Assembly (NCBI RefSeq): GCF_030238365.1
Contig: NZ_JASSOT010000067.1
Coordinates: 96,051-160,050, forward strand
Length of the DNA: 64,000 bases
Reading direction: 5' to 3'
Source of the DNA: Lelliottia wanjuensis
Lineage (GTDB): Bacteria > Pseudomonadota > Gammaproteobacteria > Enterobacterales > Enterobacteriaceae
Made by a program: the position numbers and the translations under genes
The notes under the pieces: model-generated
Databases searched by the model: none
Told to the model about the DNA's origin: nothing
What the model saw: only the letters and a program-made list of their open reading frames with translations
Shown here: piece after piece, positions 39,552-47,355 of the stretch
Numbering within the stretch: the stretch's first letter is position 1
How the letters are laid out: every line of letters begins with the position of its first letter

Positions 39552-39580
39552 AAAAAGATCCCGACGAATTGGCCGGGATC
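39552..39580 (-). terminator. CDI cassette terminator (orphan 10)
   Basis: GATCCCGAC...GGCCGGGATC hairpin with a T-run on the minus strand, 5 bp behind the immunity gene. Same family as 38408 and 47319. Confidence 0.75.
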
Positions 39581-39585
39581 TTGAT

Positions 39586-39960
39586 TTATTGTCCGAAATT
39601 TTTCCAGGCAACGGCATGTTTATTCGATTCCCTACCAAGATACCTCTCGATAGCTCTCCATAGCTCATCATTTCCATCTGATGCAGTTACTAGAGACTCA
39701 ACTAAACCAGTTGCTACGGCGGTGGCTAACTCATCTTCATCAGATCGCATGCCATCTTCTATATGCTGGAATAGTACAGTTTTCTCATTCTCGCTAAGTA
39801 CATCTAACTGTTTTATAAGTGCCTTACCTACAGTTGATAACAGTAAAATTAGCGGCACTTGTTCAGGGGCCCAATATTCGACACACCGATTTACTGCATT
39901 TTTTATATGCTCTGATCGCTGAGTAAAAACGCCTATATAATCATTTAGTAACCTTGTCAT
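39586..39960 (-). CDS. Orphan CDI immunity protein 10
   Basis: A 124-residue soluble helical protein (MTRLLNDYIGVFTQRSEHIK start), resembling DUF7674-type immunity proteins from memory. I chose the start at which TAATG joins it to the stop of the toxin remnant, with a GAAAGG ribosome binding site. An in-frame start 14 codons upstream lies in toxin sequence. Complete and stop-free. Confidence 0.65.
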   Translation of the reverse strand: MTRLLNDYIGVFTQRSEHIKNAVNRCVEYWAPEQVPLILLLSTVGKALIKQLDVLSENEKTVLFQHIEDGMRSDEDELATAVATGLVESLVTASDGNDELWRAIERYLGRESNKHAVAWKNFGQ

Positions 39961-40063
39961 TACTTTCCTTTCACAGCATTTTGCATATCTTTCCTCCATC
40001 AAATTCCGACAACTTGCCGAATGACCGAGGAAATAATCCTAACCTCTTAAGGAGGGGCCGAAT
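39961..40063 (-). pseudogene. Orphan toxin 10, short degraded C-terminal remnant
   Basis: About 100 bp encoding, across at least one frameshift and one stop, a basic C-terminal tail (KLSEFDGGK ... DMQNAVKGK). The final TAA overlaps the immunity start. The rest of the toxin is gone; the next cassette's immunity gene abuts it. Confidence 0.5.
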
Positions 40064-40507
40064 CTAGTTATTTAGATGATTAAAAAAATCTTCTATATCA
40101 ATAAAGTACATCCATTCGCTATCATTATCCGAAAGGGATATTTCATAATTATGTTTTGACTTCCCAATATAGATCTCAGGAAAATTAGTGCCACGACTTG
40201 CAAATCGGAGACAATGATTAGAACGATATTCAAACATTGCATCAACAACGACATCATGTGTCTTATCCATATTTTCATAAAAATGTCGTATTTTTCTAGC
40301 TAATGACCCACTACCTTTTCTGTTGATTGGTATATCCATCGACTTAATTTCATGTTCATTTTCTATGAGCCAGCTGATTAGTTCAGACAGATCTATTTCC
40401 CCTTGAAAAATAGCCTCCCTTCCCCTATTACTTATAACTGAAATATCAATCAGCTGAAAATCATCTAGTAACGAACCTTCGATTAAAGATATACGTAGCT
40501 TATTCAT
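40064..40507 (-). CDS. Orphan CDI immunity-type protein 9
   Basis: A 147-residue acidic protein (MNKLRISLIEGSLLDDFQLI start), complete, with GGAAAATAGTA before the ATG. I do not recognise the family. It is called immunity by its place directly after a cdiA linker remnant in an array where this position always holds the immunity gene. Confidence 0.55.
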   Translation of the reverse strand: MNKLRISLIEGSLLDDFQLIDISVISNRGREAIFQGEIDLSELISWLIENEHEIKSMDIPINRKGSGSLARKIRHFYENMDKTHDVVVDAMFEYRSNHCLRFASRGTNFPEIYIGKSKHNYEISLSDNDSEWMYFIDIEDFFNHLNN

Positions 40508-40523
40508 TACTATTTTCCTTTAA

Positions 40524-40720
40524 TCATTTTATTGTACTCAGTTTATTCTGCTCACCTTTCGGTGTTGAGGTTGTGTTCCCGCCACTAGCAGTAGTACTTT
40601 CCGTGTTGCCACTGCCGCTCAGGCTGATGCCCTAGTGCTGGGTTTTGAGATCGGCTTCGTTGTGCAGGTTGCTAAAGCCCGGCGTCCCGGTATCGAGGCT
40701 GCCTTTATCCGCCATTGACC
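40524..40720 (-). pseudogene. cdiA linker remnant of orphan 9 with in-frame TAG
   Basis: The minus strand reads GTPGFSNLHNEADLKTQH, then TAG (40634-40632), then GISLSGSGNTESTTASGG to a TGA. It resembles the late filamentous part of CdiA/FHA proteins (FSNLHNEAD-type segment). No toxin domain is left before the immunity gene. Confidence 0.6.
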
Positions 40721-40758
40721 TACGCCCCGTCAAGAATCGATTTCAGGAAATTGAAACC

Positions 40759-40995
40759 CTATATCGGCCCCCAGTAGCGGAGAAAGGGAGTTTGAGGGGC
40801 AACCAGTCTCCAGGTATCACATGACTTCAAACAGATGAACCACTTCTCTTCAAAACCCCAGCCGGCATATTTTTCCTGAACGGGGACCTGGATTACCCTT
40901 CCATTTTTACCTTGATCATCAATCCATATTTCAAAGCGTTCATATTCATATGGAGATGAAAATGCGTCGATGACTTCCCAACCACACTCATTCAT
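40759..40995 (-). CDS. Orphan CDI immunity protein 8
   Basis: A 78-residue protein (MNECGWEVIDAFSSPYEYER start) with a C-terminal WRLVAPQTPFLRYW. I chose the ATG that overlaps the ancestral toxin stop as ATGA; a TTG four codons upstream is inside the toxin remnant. Complete and stop-free. The family is known to me only as small proteins next to polymorphic toxins. Confidence 0.65.
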   Translation of the reverse strand: MNECGWEVIDAFSSPYEYERFEIWIDDQGKNGRVIQVPVQEKYAGWGFEEKWFICLKSCDTWRLVAPQTPFLRYWGPI

Positions 40996-41328
40996 TTTTT
41001 TATCCAAGAAAATTCAATTTTACCATCTTTCGGGAAGAGAACTTGAATTCCCCTACCAACTAATCCTCTGGAGGTGGTGAAATGCTTTCATAATATTTAG
41101 GCCCTGCAGGCACCTCAATTTTTATTACTTTTGTCGCTGTATTTCCCCATTGAGGGTTAAGAGCGCTATCAATAATTGATTGGACAGAATCTGATGGTTT
41201 TTTCGTCGTACAATAACCACCGATTTTCTGAGCGACTCCATCATAAACACCATAAACAGTATTAGGCTCGAGATTGTTAGTTGAATGGGGTAAAGAATCT
41301 CGACTACGCCATAAGGGTTGGGATTCTT
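40993..41328 (-). pseudogene. Orphan toxin 8 with a frameshift 25 codons from the end
   Basis: The minus-strand frame reads NTVYGVYDGVAQKIGGYC ... VIKIEVPAGPKYYESISPPPE and then hits TAG. One base inserted after CCAGAGG would restore GLVGRGIQVLFPKDGKIEFSWIKK, ending in a TGA that overlaps the immunity start. A single-base deletion near 41077 therefore killed the toxin. The pattern is somewhat like ADP-ribosyl/NAD-handling toxins, but I would not assign it. Confidence 0.7.
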
Positions 41329-41500
41329 CTATTTATTTGATTCTCTTGTAAAAAATAAATAACACTTTTCAGTGTCAGCATTCCATTCTGATATTTTCAT
41401 ACCATCTTTATCATAACTAATTAGGGCATCAATAAATTCATTTATTTTCAGATCGTTATGATATTTTCCAGATAATATTAAAGAGCAACTACAACAAATC
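41329..41500 (-). pseudogene. Remnant of a further immunity-type gene
   Basis: About 50 codons open on the minus strand (LILSGKYHNDLKINEFIDAL ... CYLFFTRESNK, then TAG). An upstream in-frame stop leaves no start. It is probably the end of an immunity gene whose toxin and 5' part were lost when cassettes 7 and 8 were joined. It is the only clearly broken immunity sequence in the array. Confidence 0.45.
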
Positions 41501-41565
41501 CCAATCTAAATGTGCAGCCGATACAAGAATATTGGATGCGTACATTTGGCTTATTCTGCAGACAA

Positions 41566-41592
41566 GAAAATCCCGGCGCGATGGCCGGGATT
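41566..41592 (-). terminator. CDI cassette terminator (orphan 7)
   Basis: ATCCCGGC...GGCCGGGAT hairpin with T-run on the minus strand, just behind the orphan 7 immunity gene. Same family as the other cassette terminators. Confidence 0.75.
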
Positions 41593-41594
41593 GA

Positions 41595-41891
41595 TCATTT
41601 TATTTGCTTACTTATATGTTTCAGCCATTCTTCAGACGAAGGCCATTCGTTAGGGTAGTAATAGCCACAATCAATTTCGTTAAGCAGCAAGTCCTGTAAT
41701 TCATTATCTGATAGAGAAAGATCCAGCAAATAATCTATTTCAACTTTCAACTGCAACTGCTCTTCAACAGTTTCAGTAGTTTTGTAAGCAGTCAATGTTT
41801 CATCTGCATTCCCAAAGAGCACCTCAAAATCTTGGTTAAAATAACATCTTAAGAAATATGTTAGATATGGGTATTTTTCGCGAATATTCAT
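41595..41891 (-). CDS. Orphan CdiI-type immunity protein 7
   Basis: A 98-residue acidic protein (MNIREKYPYLTYFLRCYFNQ start), resembling the CdiI_2 family annotated as contact-dependent growth inhibition immunity proteins. I chose the ATG that overlaps the ancestral toxin TGA as ATGA. Complete and stop-free, with a terminator directly behind. Confidence 0.72.
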   Translation of the reverse strand: MNIREKYPYLTYFLRCYFNQDFEVLFGNADETLTAYKTTETVEEQLQLKVEIDYLLDLSLSDNELQDLLLNEIDCGYYYPNEWPSSEEWLKHISKQIK

Positions 41892-42235
41892 TGTGTTGGG
41901 CATCCTGTAATAATTTTATAGCCGCCAGGCATTGAAGCATCTCTTCAAATGATGATTCTGGCATATGTTGCAAGTACAGCACTTGTTGAGCCGCGAGTAA
42001 CGCTAATGCCGATAGCAGCAGAGGATTGACAATCAAGCTTAGAAATGATTTTACCATTTACTGACACAGAGGTAGACGGTACACCAGATTCAGCACCAGA
42101 GATCCCAACACCAGTTGACGATGGATAAAATCCATATACCTTCGCGCCCTTTGTCATTACGGTAAGTGGGGGATCGCAGGTCAAATTATTTTCAGTAACA
42201 TGATATTGTTGGACTAACGGAAGACAGAACATCAA
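41888..42235 (-). pseudogene. Orphan toxin 7 with TGA 18 codons before its natural end
   Basis: The open part reads ENNLTCDPPLTVMTKGAKVY ... AIGISVTRGSTSAVLATYAR and stops at TGA (41947-41945). In the same frame 18 more codons (RDASMPGGYKIITGCPTQ) run to a TGA that overlaps the immunity start. It is therefore one nonsense change in an otherwise open C-terminus. The 5' side is fused inside the preceding immunity gene. Toxin class not recognised. Confidence 0.7.
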
Positions 42236-42578
42236 TCACATCATCATCTGTCACTATTAAATAATGAGTTATGTTATCTCCGTCATGGGTATTAGCACTT
42301 TGTTCGTTAAACCATGCTAAATAGTGAGATCCTTCCACTTTGTAGATTCCTGTAACCATCTGACCATTCAAGTCATCTTGCATTTTTAACAGATCACCTT
42401 CGTCAGTAACGCGGAAAGAATGCACCCAATCAAATACAACACGGATTTCGTTCATTTCATCAGCACTGCCAGAAGCTAAAAACAGCTCCAGGATTCCAGA
42501 TAAATACCTAAAATCAACTAATTGATTTATCTGGGAATGATTTATGCCGTAGGAAATATGTACCAATGTCTCAGTCAT
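42192..42578 (-). CDS. Orphan CDI immunity protein 6
   Basis: A 128-residue acidic protein (MTETLVHISYGINHSQINQL start), complete. It begins 6 bp after the TGA of toxin remnant 6, and its 3' end overlaps the fused start of remnant 7. Family not recognised; called by position. Confidence 0.6.
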   Translation of the reverse strand: MTETLVHISYGINHSQINQLVDFRYLSGILELFLASGSADEMNEIRVVFDWVHSFRVTDEGDLLKMQDDLNGQMVTGIYKVEGSHYLAWFNEQSANTHDGDNITHYLIVTDDDVIDVLSSVSPTISCY

Positions 42579-42584
42579 ATACCA

Positions 42585-42880
42585 TCACTCATTATATTCA
42601 AATTTGCTCCTGTTATTGCCCGACGGGATTTCTAATGTTGATCTTCCGTCAGTGCTGAGTTAGCGAACAATAACAGCTCGACTATCAGGAATTTTCCCGC
42701 CTGACCACCTGGAATCTCTTTAATATCTCGAAATGCTAATGAATCAAACACTTTGTTAGCAGCATTATTCCCGACTGTTCTTTCAAAAGCTTTGATTTGT
42801 CACTTTGTTTCTTGACCCTTTGATGATGAAGACATTAAATCATCAACAGTTGACTTTGCTCGCCTCGTGCCTTTTCCTCA
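42585..42880 (-). pseudogene. Orphan toxin 6 with two stops and a frameshift
   Basis: Reading across lesions gives STVDDLMSSSSKGQETK (TGA), then FERTVGNNAANKVFDSLAFR and DIKEIPGGQAGK, a frameshift, then PDSRAVIVR (TAA) and LSTDGRSTLEIPSGNNRSKF ending in TGA. The end LSTDGRSTLEI is like the tails of several polymorphic toxins. At least three independent lesions lie in 300 bp, while the immunity gene behind it has none. The stretch 42881-43058 holds further unreadable remnants. Confidence 0.65.
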
Positions 42881-43058
42881 TCCTCCGGTGCCCAGTCACC
42901 TGCGTGTACCTGAGCTCGCACTGCCGTAAGAGGTGATCTGCTCTCTCATGCCCATTCGACACCTGAAAAACCACTGGTGATGCTAATATTGGTCAAGTGG
43001 CAAAAAAACAACCACAACAAAAAGGCTGGAGTTGTTTCTTAGTCACTTTAAATAAATC

Positions 43059-43463
43059 TTAACTATAGATATATAAATCAATATCTATTTCGGCGCCAAC
43101 TTCATTTATAAAATCTATTTTTTTTGCATTAAAATGCATGCCTTGTTTTTCACCATTCTCTATCTTAATCACTAACGTAAAAGTGAAACTAACTTCATAT
43201 TTATTCTTTATACATTTTAATTGACTCTCTTTACCCTCAAGCAGATTTATTATTTTATCTAACTGTATATTAACATCATTTGATTCTTCATCAAACGTAG
43301 ACAATTTCCAACTAGTCTCAACACTTGGCCTTTTTTTTCCATTCGGAATGTTCCCTTTCAGCCTTACTTCTGTGGGCGTCAGGGACATTTCTTGCGTAAC
43401 ATAATCAGTATCAAAGCAGTCACCATAAATAGAAAAATATGCCATTACTGTTGTTTTATTCAT
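43059..43463 (-). CDS. Orphan CDI immunity protein 5, DUF4279-like
   Basis: A 134-residue protein (MNKTTVMAYFSIYGDCFDTD start), with the opening FSIYGDxFDxDYVT and a TP.xxRxKG segment typical of DUF4279 as I recall it. This family often sits next to polymorphic toxins as immunity. It starts 9 bp after the toxin stop. Complete and stop-free, AT-rich. Confidence 0.7.
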   Translation of the reverse strand: MNKTTVMAYFSIYGDCFDTDYVTQEMSLTPTEVRLKGNIPNGKKRPSVETSWKLSTFDEESNDVNIQLDKIINLLEGKESQLKCIKNKYEVSFTFTLVIKIENGEKQGMHFNAKKIDFINEVGAEIDIDLYIYS

Positions 43464-43472
43464 AATTAAACC

Positions 43473-43947
43473 CTACTTAATGTACTCACCTGTTGGTATA
43501 CCATCCCCCTTTCTACCTTTCTTAAAGATCCAAAGTTGTCCAGAGTCTCTATCTACATAGATATCATAATTAGAATTTTTACCATTGCCTAAAAAATCAT
43601 CTTTCAAAGCATGAGCATCTACACCATTATTTTTCAAAAAATTATCATCTGCCATTTTGATATTAGATGGTTTGTCTGCCTCATTATCATGCCCATCACT
43701 TGTCATATGATTTGGCAGTTCGAGAGCACCTTCTGTTATTACCCGTATTACTAGGCAATTGATCTACAGTTTGATCCCCACCTGTATGACCTGGTCCCGT
43801 ATCATGTAATCGGAGCTTAACCACTGCTTCTTGTTGGTGAAGCACGGATAGGTCTCCACCAGGTACAGGCTGTTGCTTTCGGGGGTGAGTTATGAACAAG
43901 CTGTAGTCCGGAATGCGGGTTTTGGGCCCAAACTCGCCGGAAGCCAA
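43473..43947 (-). pseudogene. Orphan toxin 5, polymorphic toxin type 33-like, cut from its linker by a frameshift
   Basis: The C-terminal 77 codons (43473-43706) are open and hold GVDAHALKDDFLG, YDIYVDRDSGQLWIFKKG and GIPTGEYIK, which resembles polymorphic toxin type 33. The upstream linker (43696-43947; QQPVPGGDLSVLHQQEAVVK, DTGPGHTGGDQTVDQLPSNT) is in another frame, so a one-base change near 43720 separates them. This is the only orphan whose toxin domain itself shows no stop. No cdiA VENN sequence is attached. Confidence 0.6.
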
Positions 43948-44153
43948 ATTACGGGTTAGCGTTTGAGCTAATATTTTTATAATAAAACGTTACATGAAGT
44001 TGTATTATTTCCTGATGCGTTCTCGCTACTTTTAACATTGCCTACTTATCAGGTGCTATGTTTTTATTCAGCGATGTATAATGGGAACAGAAAAATAGCT
44101 GAAAGCCCGTAACAGTTAAGTAACGTACAAGATAATTTAATTTATTAAAGAGC

Positions 44154-44188
44154 GCGGCGTAGAAGTACTACCAACACTTCTACGCCGC
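44154..44188 (+). promoter_or_regulatory. Strong leader hairpin before a plus-strand ORF
   Basis: GCGGCGTAGAAGT and its exact complement form a 13-bp stem with a nine-base loop, 30 bp before an ATG with an AGGAG ribosome binding site. No T-run follows, so it is more likely a leader structure than a terminator. It is in the only plus-strand gene-like unit inside the array besides the symE tails. Confidence 0.5.
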
Positions 44189-44217
44189 TAACCACAAGCA
44201 ACTTACAGGAGTTGAAA

Positions 44218-44472
44218 ATGGCTGCCACAAATATTAAGCCAGAAGTCGCTATTGCCAAAACAGATTCTGAAACTTTGACTAATATTTCCAAAAATCGCGA
44301 AGCGGTACGCAAAACTGGCGTCCACTCGGTGGAAGAGAAAGCAAGAGGAAAGAAATCACGCCGGAAAAGGGCGGGATTTACACTTTATTTGGATTTGAGT
44401 AAAAATTCCTTTCGAGCTTCCAGGAGACTCAACGTGTTCGCTCCGCCTGGAAAGTCCGGATCTGACGACTGA
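44218..44472 (+). CDS. Small basic protein of unknown function inside the CDI array, 3' end probably fused
   Basis: An 84-residue frame with a good ribosome binding site (TACAGGAGTTGAAA). The first 50 or so residues are highly charged (SVEEKARGKKSRRKRAG). The last 30 are read across the complement of the CPCC immunity gene and look like chance sequence, so the original gene was probably cut short when the cassettes joined. I recognise no family. It could be regulatory or a small toxin. Confidence 0.4.
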   Translation: MAATNIKPEVAIAKTDSETLTNISKNREAVRKTGVHSVEEKARGKKSRRKRAGFTLYLDLSKNSFRASRRLNVFAPPGKSGSDD

Positions 44473-44579
44473 ACTGGATCGTCTTCCCAATCGCAAACAG
44501 GGCAAATCTCATAATTCCCAATCTCACCTATCGTCTTATTGCCGCAGCGCGGGCAAGGATAAAATTTGCTTTTTGTCAT
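44385..44579 (-). CDS. Orphan immunity protein 4, CPCC cysteine-rich family
   Basis: A 64-residue protein with two zinc-finger-like pairs (YPCPRCGNKT, YEICPVCDWEDD) and DPDFPGGANTLSLLEAR, typical of the CPCC cysteine-rich family found next to polymorphic toxins. I chose the ATG that overlaps the ancestral toxin TGA. A longer frame upstream is toxin remnant. Complete and stop-free. Confidence 0.75.
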   Translation of the reverse strand: MTKSKFYPCPRCGNKTIGEIGNYEICPVCDWEDDPVQSSDPDFPGGANTLSLLEARKEFLLKSK

Positions 44580-44765
44580 TGCTTGTTCCAATACTCCATT
44601 CCCTTCCAGGCCTGAACATTGTCCTCGGGACACTATTAACGTCTTTGGACGCAAAAGTGTTTGTTTGCGGATTTTAATACAACGTCTCACCATTTGGGCG
44701 CGTTTTGGTCAACATACCTTCCGGTGGATTTGTCACGAAGTCATGCCAGCGTTTGTTTGGATAAG
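44577..44765 (-). pseudogene. Orphan toxin 4, C-terminal remnant with TAA and frameshift
   Basis: The minus strand reads YPNKRWHDFVTNPPEGMLTK, TRPNGETLY, then TAA where a second Tyr (TAT) is expected, then NPQTNTFASKDVNSVPRTMF and RPGREWS. One base is out of frame before the ending YWNKQ and TGA, which overlaps the immunity start. The pattern NGETLYY-P-TNTFA ... PRTMF-P is a recurring toxin tail. The N-terminal part of the cassette is gone. Confidence 0.65.
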
Positions 44766-44780
44766 CCTGACGGTTAAAGC

Positions 44781-44806
44781 AAGATCCCGGCTCAGTGGCC
44801 GGGATT
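44781..44806 (-). terminator. CDI cassette terminator (orphan 3)
   Basis: GATCCCGGC...GCCGGGAT hairpin 8 bp behind the orphan 3 immunity gene. Same family as the others, but with a shorter T-run. Confidence 0.7.
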
Positions 44807-44814
44807 TGAGTTAC

Positions 44815-45051
44815 TTACTTATTCTGAAGCGTTTTTTTTGCTTCAATCAAAATATTAATCAGGTCATCAAGAGGCATTTTTGCGATAAATCCATGCTCTT
44901 TGTCTGTTCCAAACAGCTCAACTTCAAGGTTATCCACCCCTTGTTCTTGATTGATCTCAATCACTCTTTCTCGATCTAACTGAACTTCAAGAGTTAATTC
45001 CTCATATTCCATTGGGCTGGAAAAAAAAAGTTCTAATTTTTTCTGAGTCAT
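44815..45051 (-). CDS. Orphan CDI immunity protein 3
   Basis: A 78-residue acidic protein (MTQKKLELFFSSPMEYEELT start), complete. Its ATG overlaps the ancestral toxin TGA as ATGA. In length and layout it is like the CdiI of the live system, and the two toxins share a C-terminal motif, so the immunity proteins may be distant relatives. Confidence 0.7.
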   Translation of the reverse strand: MTQKKLELFFSSPMEYEELTLEVQLDRERVIEINQEQGVDNLEVELFGTDKEHGFIAKMPLDDLINILIEAKKTLQNK

Positions 45052-45617
45052 TTTTTCACCGGTGGATCTAGTAAGGTATTGAATGAACCATCAGGATTAA
45101 ATCTAACCCCTTACCCATTAGACGCACGATATTCAATCCCACCTCGAGATAGTTCATTTCGTACCGTGCTAGGGTCATTTAGAAGATCCCGTATAAAATT
45201 TTCCGCGGCTGCATTTTTCTGGGCTTGGTTACTCTTCAGAAGCTCGACTGTTCCTCCAGGCCTACCAGGATGCTTTTCCCATGCCCTGGCCGCATCAGAC
45301 ATTCCTTGATTATTGATCGGTTTGTTCGCCGATGCGATCCGATCATCAATCTCCGAGTTAGTAAAATTACTTCCCTTTTGTGAGGGATTATTACCCTCAT
45401 TATTTCGACCATTCTCTTCATCTTCCGGTCCCCAGCCTCCTGGCGTTCCGGAACCCACACCACCTAACTCAGCTTTCTGGTCATTGTCCAGGTCTTTACC
45501 CAAATTCGGGTTGGATGAAGTCTCCGGTACATACTTATCCTGCAACAGTCCAAGATACTTACGGGTGATCTCATCGTTACCAGTCAGTTTGTCGCCGAGT
45601 GTATTCTCAACCTCCAC
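45048..45617 (-). pseudogene. Orphan cdiA-CT 3 with premature TAA removing the last 21 codons
   Basis: It opens with VEVENT and shares the linker KAELGG.GSGTPGGWGPEDEE with the live CdiA. The toxin part (KNAAAENFIRDLLNDPSTVR, then SRGGIEYRASNG) stops at TAA (45113-45111). In the same frame GVRFNPDGSFNTLLDPPVKK follows to a TGA that overlaps the immunity start. The lost part equals the conserved GRGLRYDAQGKLIGFLEPP end of the live toxin, so this toxin is inactive but the same type. Confidence 0.8.
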
Positions 45618-45860
45618 CCGCGCTGGATATCGCTGCCGGTGCCGTACTTCTGCATTTCCTCTTTTTAGGCCTGCTAGTTACGCAGAGCCGCAAGATAATC
45701 CAGCCGCTCTTTGTCGTATTAGCTGGCAGCACGGCCTTCGGCTCGCTCTGGACTTTCTTCAGTGCGTTCAGAACCCCATGCGTCCGCGCTATGCCCGCCA
45801 CATGGCTGCTAATTTCGCTAATCATTCTCACCTCTTTCAGACCCTAGCGACAGCTTTAAC
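45618..45860 (-). pseudogene. Degraded cdiA pretoxin segment of orphan 3
   Basis: The minus strand reads EISSHVAGIARTHGVLNALK and KVQSEPKAVLPANTTKS, then loses frame. The end EMQKYGTGSDIQRG is joined directly to VEVENT. This is a CdiA pretoxin stretch of a different allele from the live gene, with an internal deletion and frameshifts. Confidence 0.6.
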
Positions 45861-45871
45861 TATCTCAGTAT

Positions 45872-46417
45872 TTATTTTAAAAAAGAGTCTGCATACTCTC
45901 TTACATTGCTCATGATTTTATTGAGATCACTCTTTAATATAGTGATATCTTGCAAAAATGGTTTCTTAATATATTCCCATGAATTTATCTCTTCACATTC
46001 ATCTTTCACTAAATGTTGTATTATCCCACCAATAATTCTCAATGAGGTATCGTTCGAAACGGCAAAAAAACATCCACCACAACTACTAATATTCGAAGAC
46101 GTAATGCAATAATCGAATATTTGCTCAGGATACTCATCTTGTTCAGAAGGTTCAGGGTAAGTCAGTTCAAACATCCGCTTAAAAGCAATTTCTGTAGATA
46201 AATAAAAAAGCTCATCATTTCGAGGTTGTGACATTAAAGCACAATCGCTATCAGTGATCTCATAGAGATCACTGGATAATGTTGATGTCCTGATATCATC
46301 CGGATACAGATTTCCATTTATAACTAAATGGAAAAGGCCATTCTTATATGACTCACTCCACTGAGGGACAAGCTCTGTCCAAATAGCAAAATGATACGGG
46401 TTACCAAATATCATCAT
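45872..46417 (-). CDS. Orphan immunity protein 2, Imm42-like
   Basis: A 181-residue protein matching my memory of immunity family 42 (MIFGNPYHFAI start, YKNGLFHLVINGNLYPDDIR, NISSCGGCFFAVSNDTSLRI). I chose the ATG that overlaps the toxin TAA as TAATG. A GTG three codons upstream is possible. Complete and stop-free over more than 500 bp, in contrast to the neighbouring toxin frame. Confidence 0.75.
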   Translation of the reverse strand: MMIFGNPYHFAIWTELVPQWSESYKNGLFHLVINGNLYPDDIRTSTLSSDLYEITDSDCALMSQPRNDELFYLSTEIAFKRMFELTYPEPSEQDEYPEQIFDYCITSSNISSCGGCFFAVSNDTSLRIIGGIIQHLVKDECEEINSWEYIKKPFLQDITILKSDLNKIMSNVREYADSFLK

Positions 46418-47118
46418 TATCTCCACTTTCCAGGCAATCCAAACTCTTTTTTAACATTATTTGGAATATCGTTTTTTTTCAATGGAACTGTTTTATCTCC
46501 TGTACTTCCTGACCAGTGCCATGTTCCATCATTTGTATTTGTAAATTGATGAACATTTCCTTCACTATCAATTGAATACCTTTTTTTGCCACTAGCTACT
46601 GACGTGCTAAATAGATCGATAGAGTTTACAGGTTCTGTCCCAGCATTGAAGCTATAACCTTGCTGTCCTGGGGTATGTTTCGGGTTGGACTGATAGTTCA
46701 GACCATTCGCTGCCGAAGTGATTGTAGGAGTAGGTAACGAACTACCTTTTCCTCCTTTCCCAATACCTGCTGCTATTCCCGCCGCACTGGTTCCTGCTAC
46801 CTGCGCCAGTGAGTTTATAGCAAGCAGCTCATTGGTACGGCTGGAGTAATCAGCTTGTAACTAGCTAACTTCATTAGCTTTGTTAACGCAGTCCTTAGCG
46901 CCTTTACATTCAACTACGCTTTCATGCTGCTCAGCATTGATTTTTTTGTACTTATCAATGACATCTTTTTCGCAGGCGACTTCGCACTGACATTGAGACA
47001 TTTCCTGAGCACGGGATTTGTTACCCGCCACACTCAGCGCATTATTCTCCACCTCCACCAGCGCCGCATTCGCCCCACTCGACGCTGAGAATGTATCCCC
47101 GCCTGCTGTGGCACCCAC
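46417..47118 (-). pseudogene. Orphan cdiA-CT 2, full toxin module with one TAG
   Basis: It opens with GGDTFSASSGANAALVEVENN as in the live cdiA. The frame runs to NKANEVS, hits TAG (46863-46861), then continues in the same frame for 147 codons (LQADYSSRTNELLAINSLAQ ... GTWHWSGSTGDKTVPLKKND ... FGLPGKWR) to a TAA that overlaps the immunity start. A single TAT-to-TAG change would explain it. Everything else is intact, so this is the best preserved orphan toxin. Activity class unknown. Confidence 0.82.
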
Positions 47119-47124
47119 TGCGGC

Positions 47125-47310
47125 CGCAAGATCGGAGTGACGCCTGATTGCATCGTCATCACCCGCGACCTGTGGGGCTGTGCTGAGGACTTAAGCGTCG
47201 CCCCGTTCAATCGCAAGAAAATGATGCAGTGGCTGGATACGTCCCTGGGAGCGCTGAACGATACCGCCGATGTGCCGGTGTATAAGCGTGGGAACGGGCG
47301 CTGTATGTAA
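47125..47310 (+). pseudogene. symE-like C-terminal fragment
   Basis: The plus strand encodes KIGVTPDCIVITRDLWGCAE, DLSVAPFNRKKMMQWLDTSL, GALNDTADVPVYKRGNGRCM and a stop: the last 61 codons of a SymE-type protein without a start. It is joined to the cdiA VENN fragment of orphan 2 at its 5' side and faces the immunity gene of orphan 1. Confidence 0.65.
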
Positions 47311-47318
47311 TGGCTGAT

Positions 47319-47347
47319 AAAACGATCCCGGCGTTTTGGCAGGGATC
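47319..47347 (-). terminator. CDI cassette terminator (orphan 1)
   Basis: GATCCCGGC...GGCAGGGATC, an imperfect copy of the cassette hairpin with TTTT on the minus strand, between immunity gene 1 and the symE tail. Confidence 0.7.
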
Positions 47348-47355
47348 TCTGACAG

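Noticed and set aside
45607..45831. Separate 74-residue minus-strand gene
   Set aside because: It is part of the frameshifted cdiA pretoxin remnant of orphan 3, not an independent gene.
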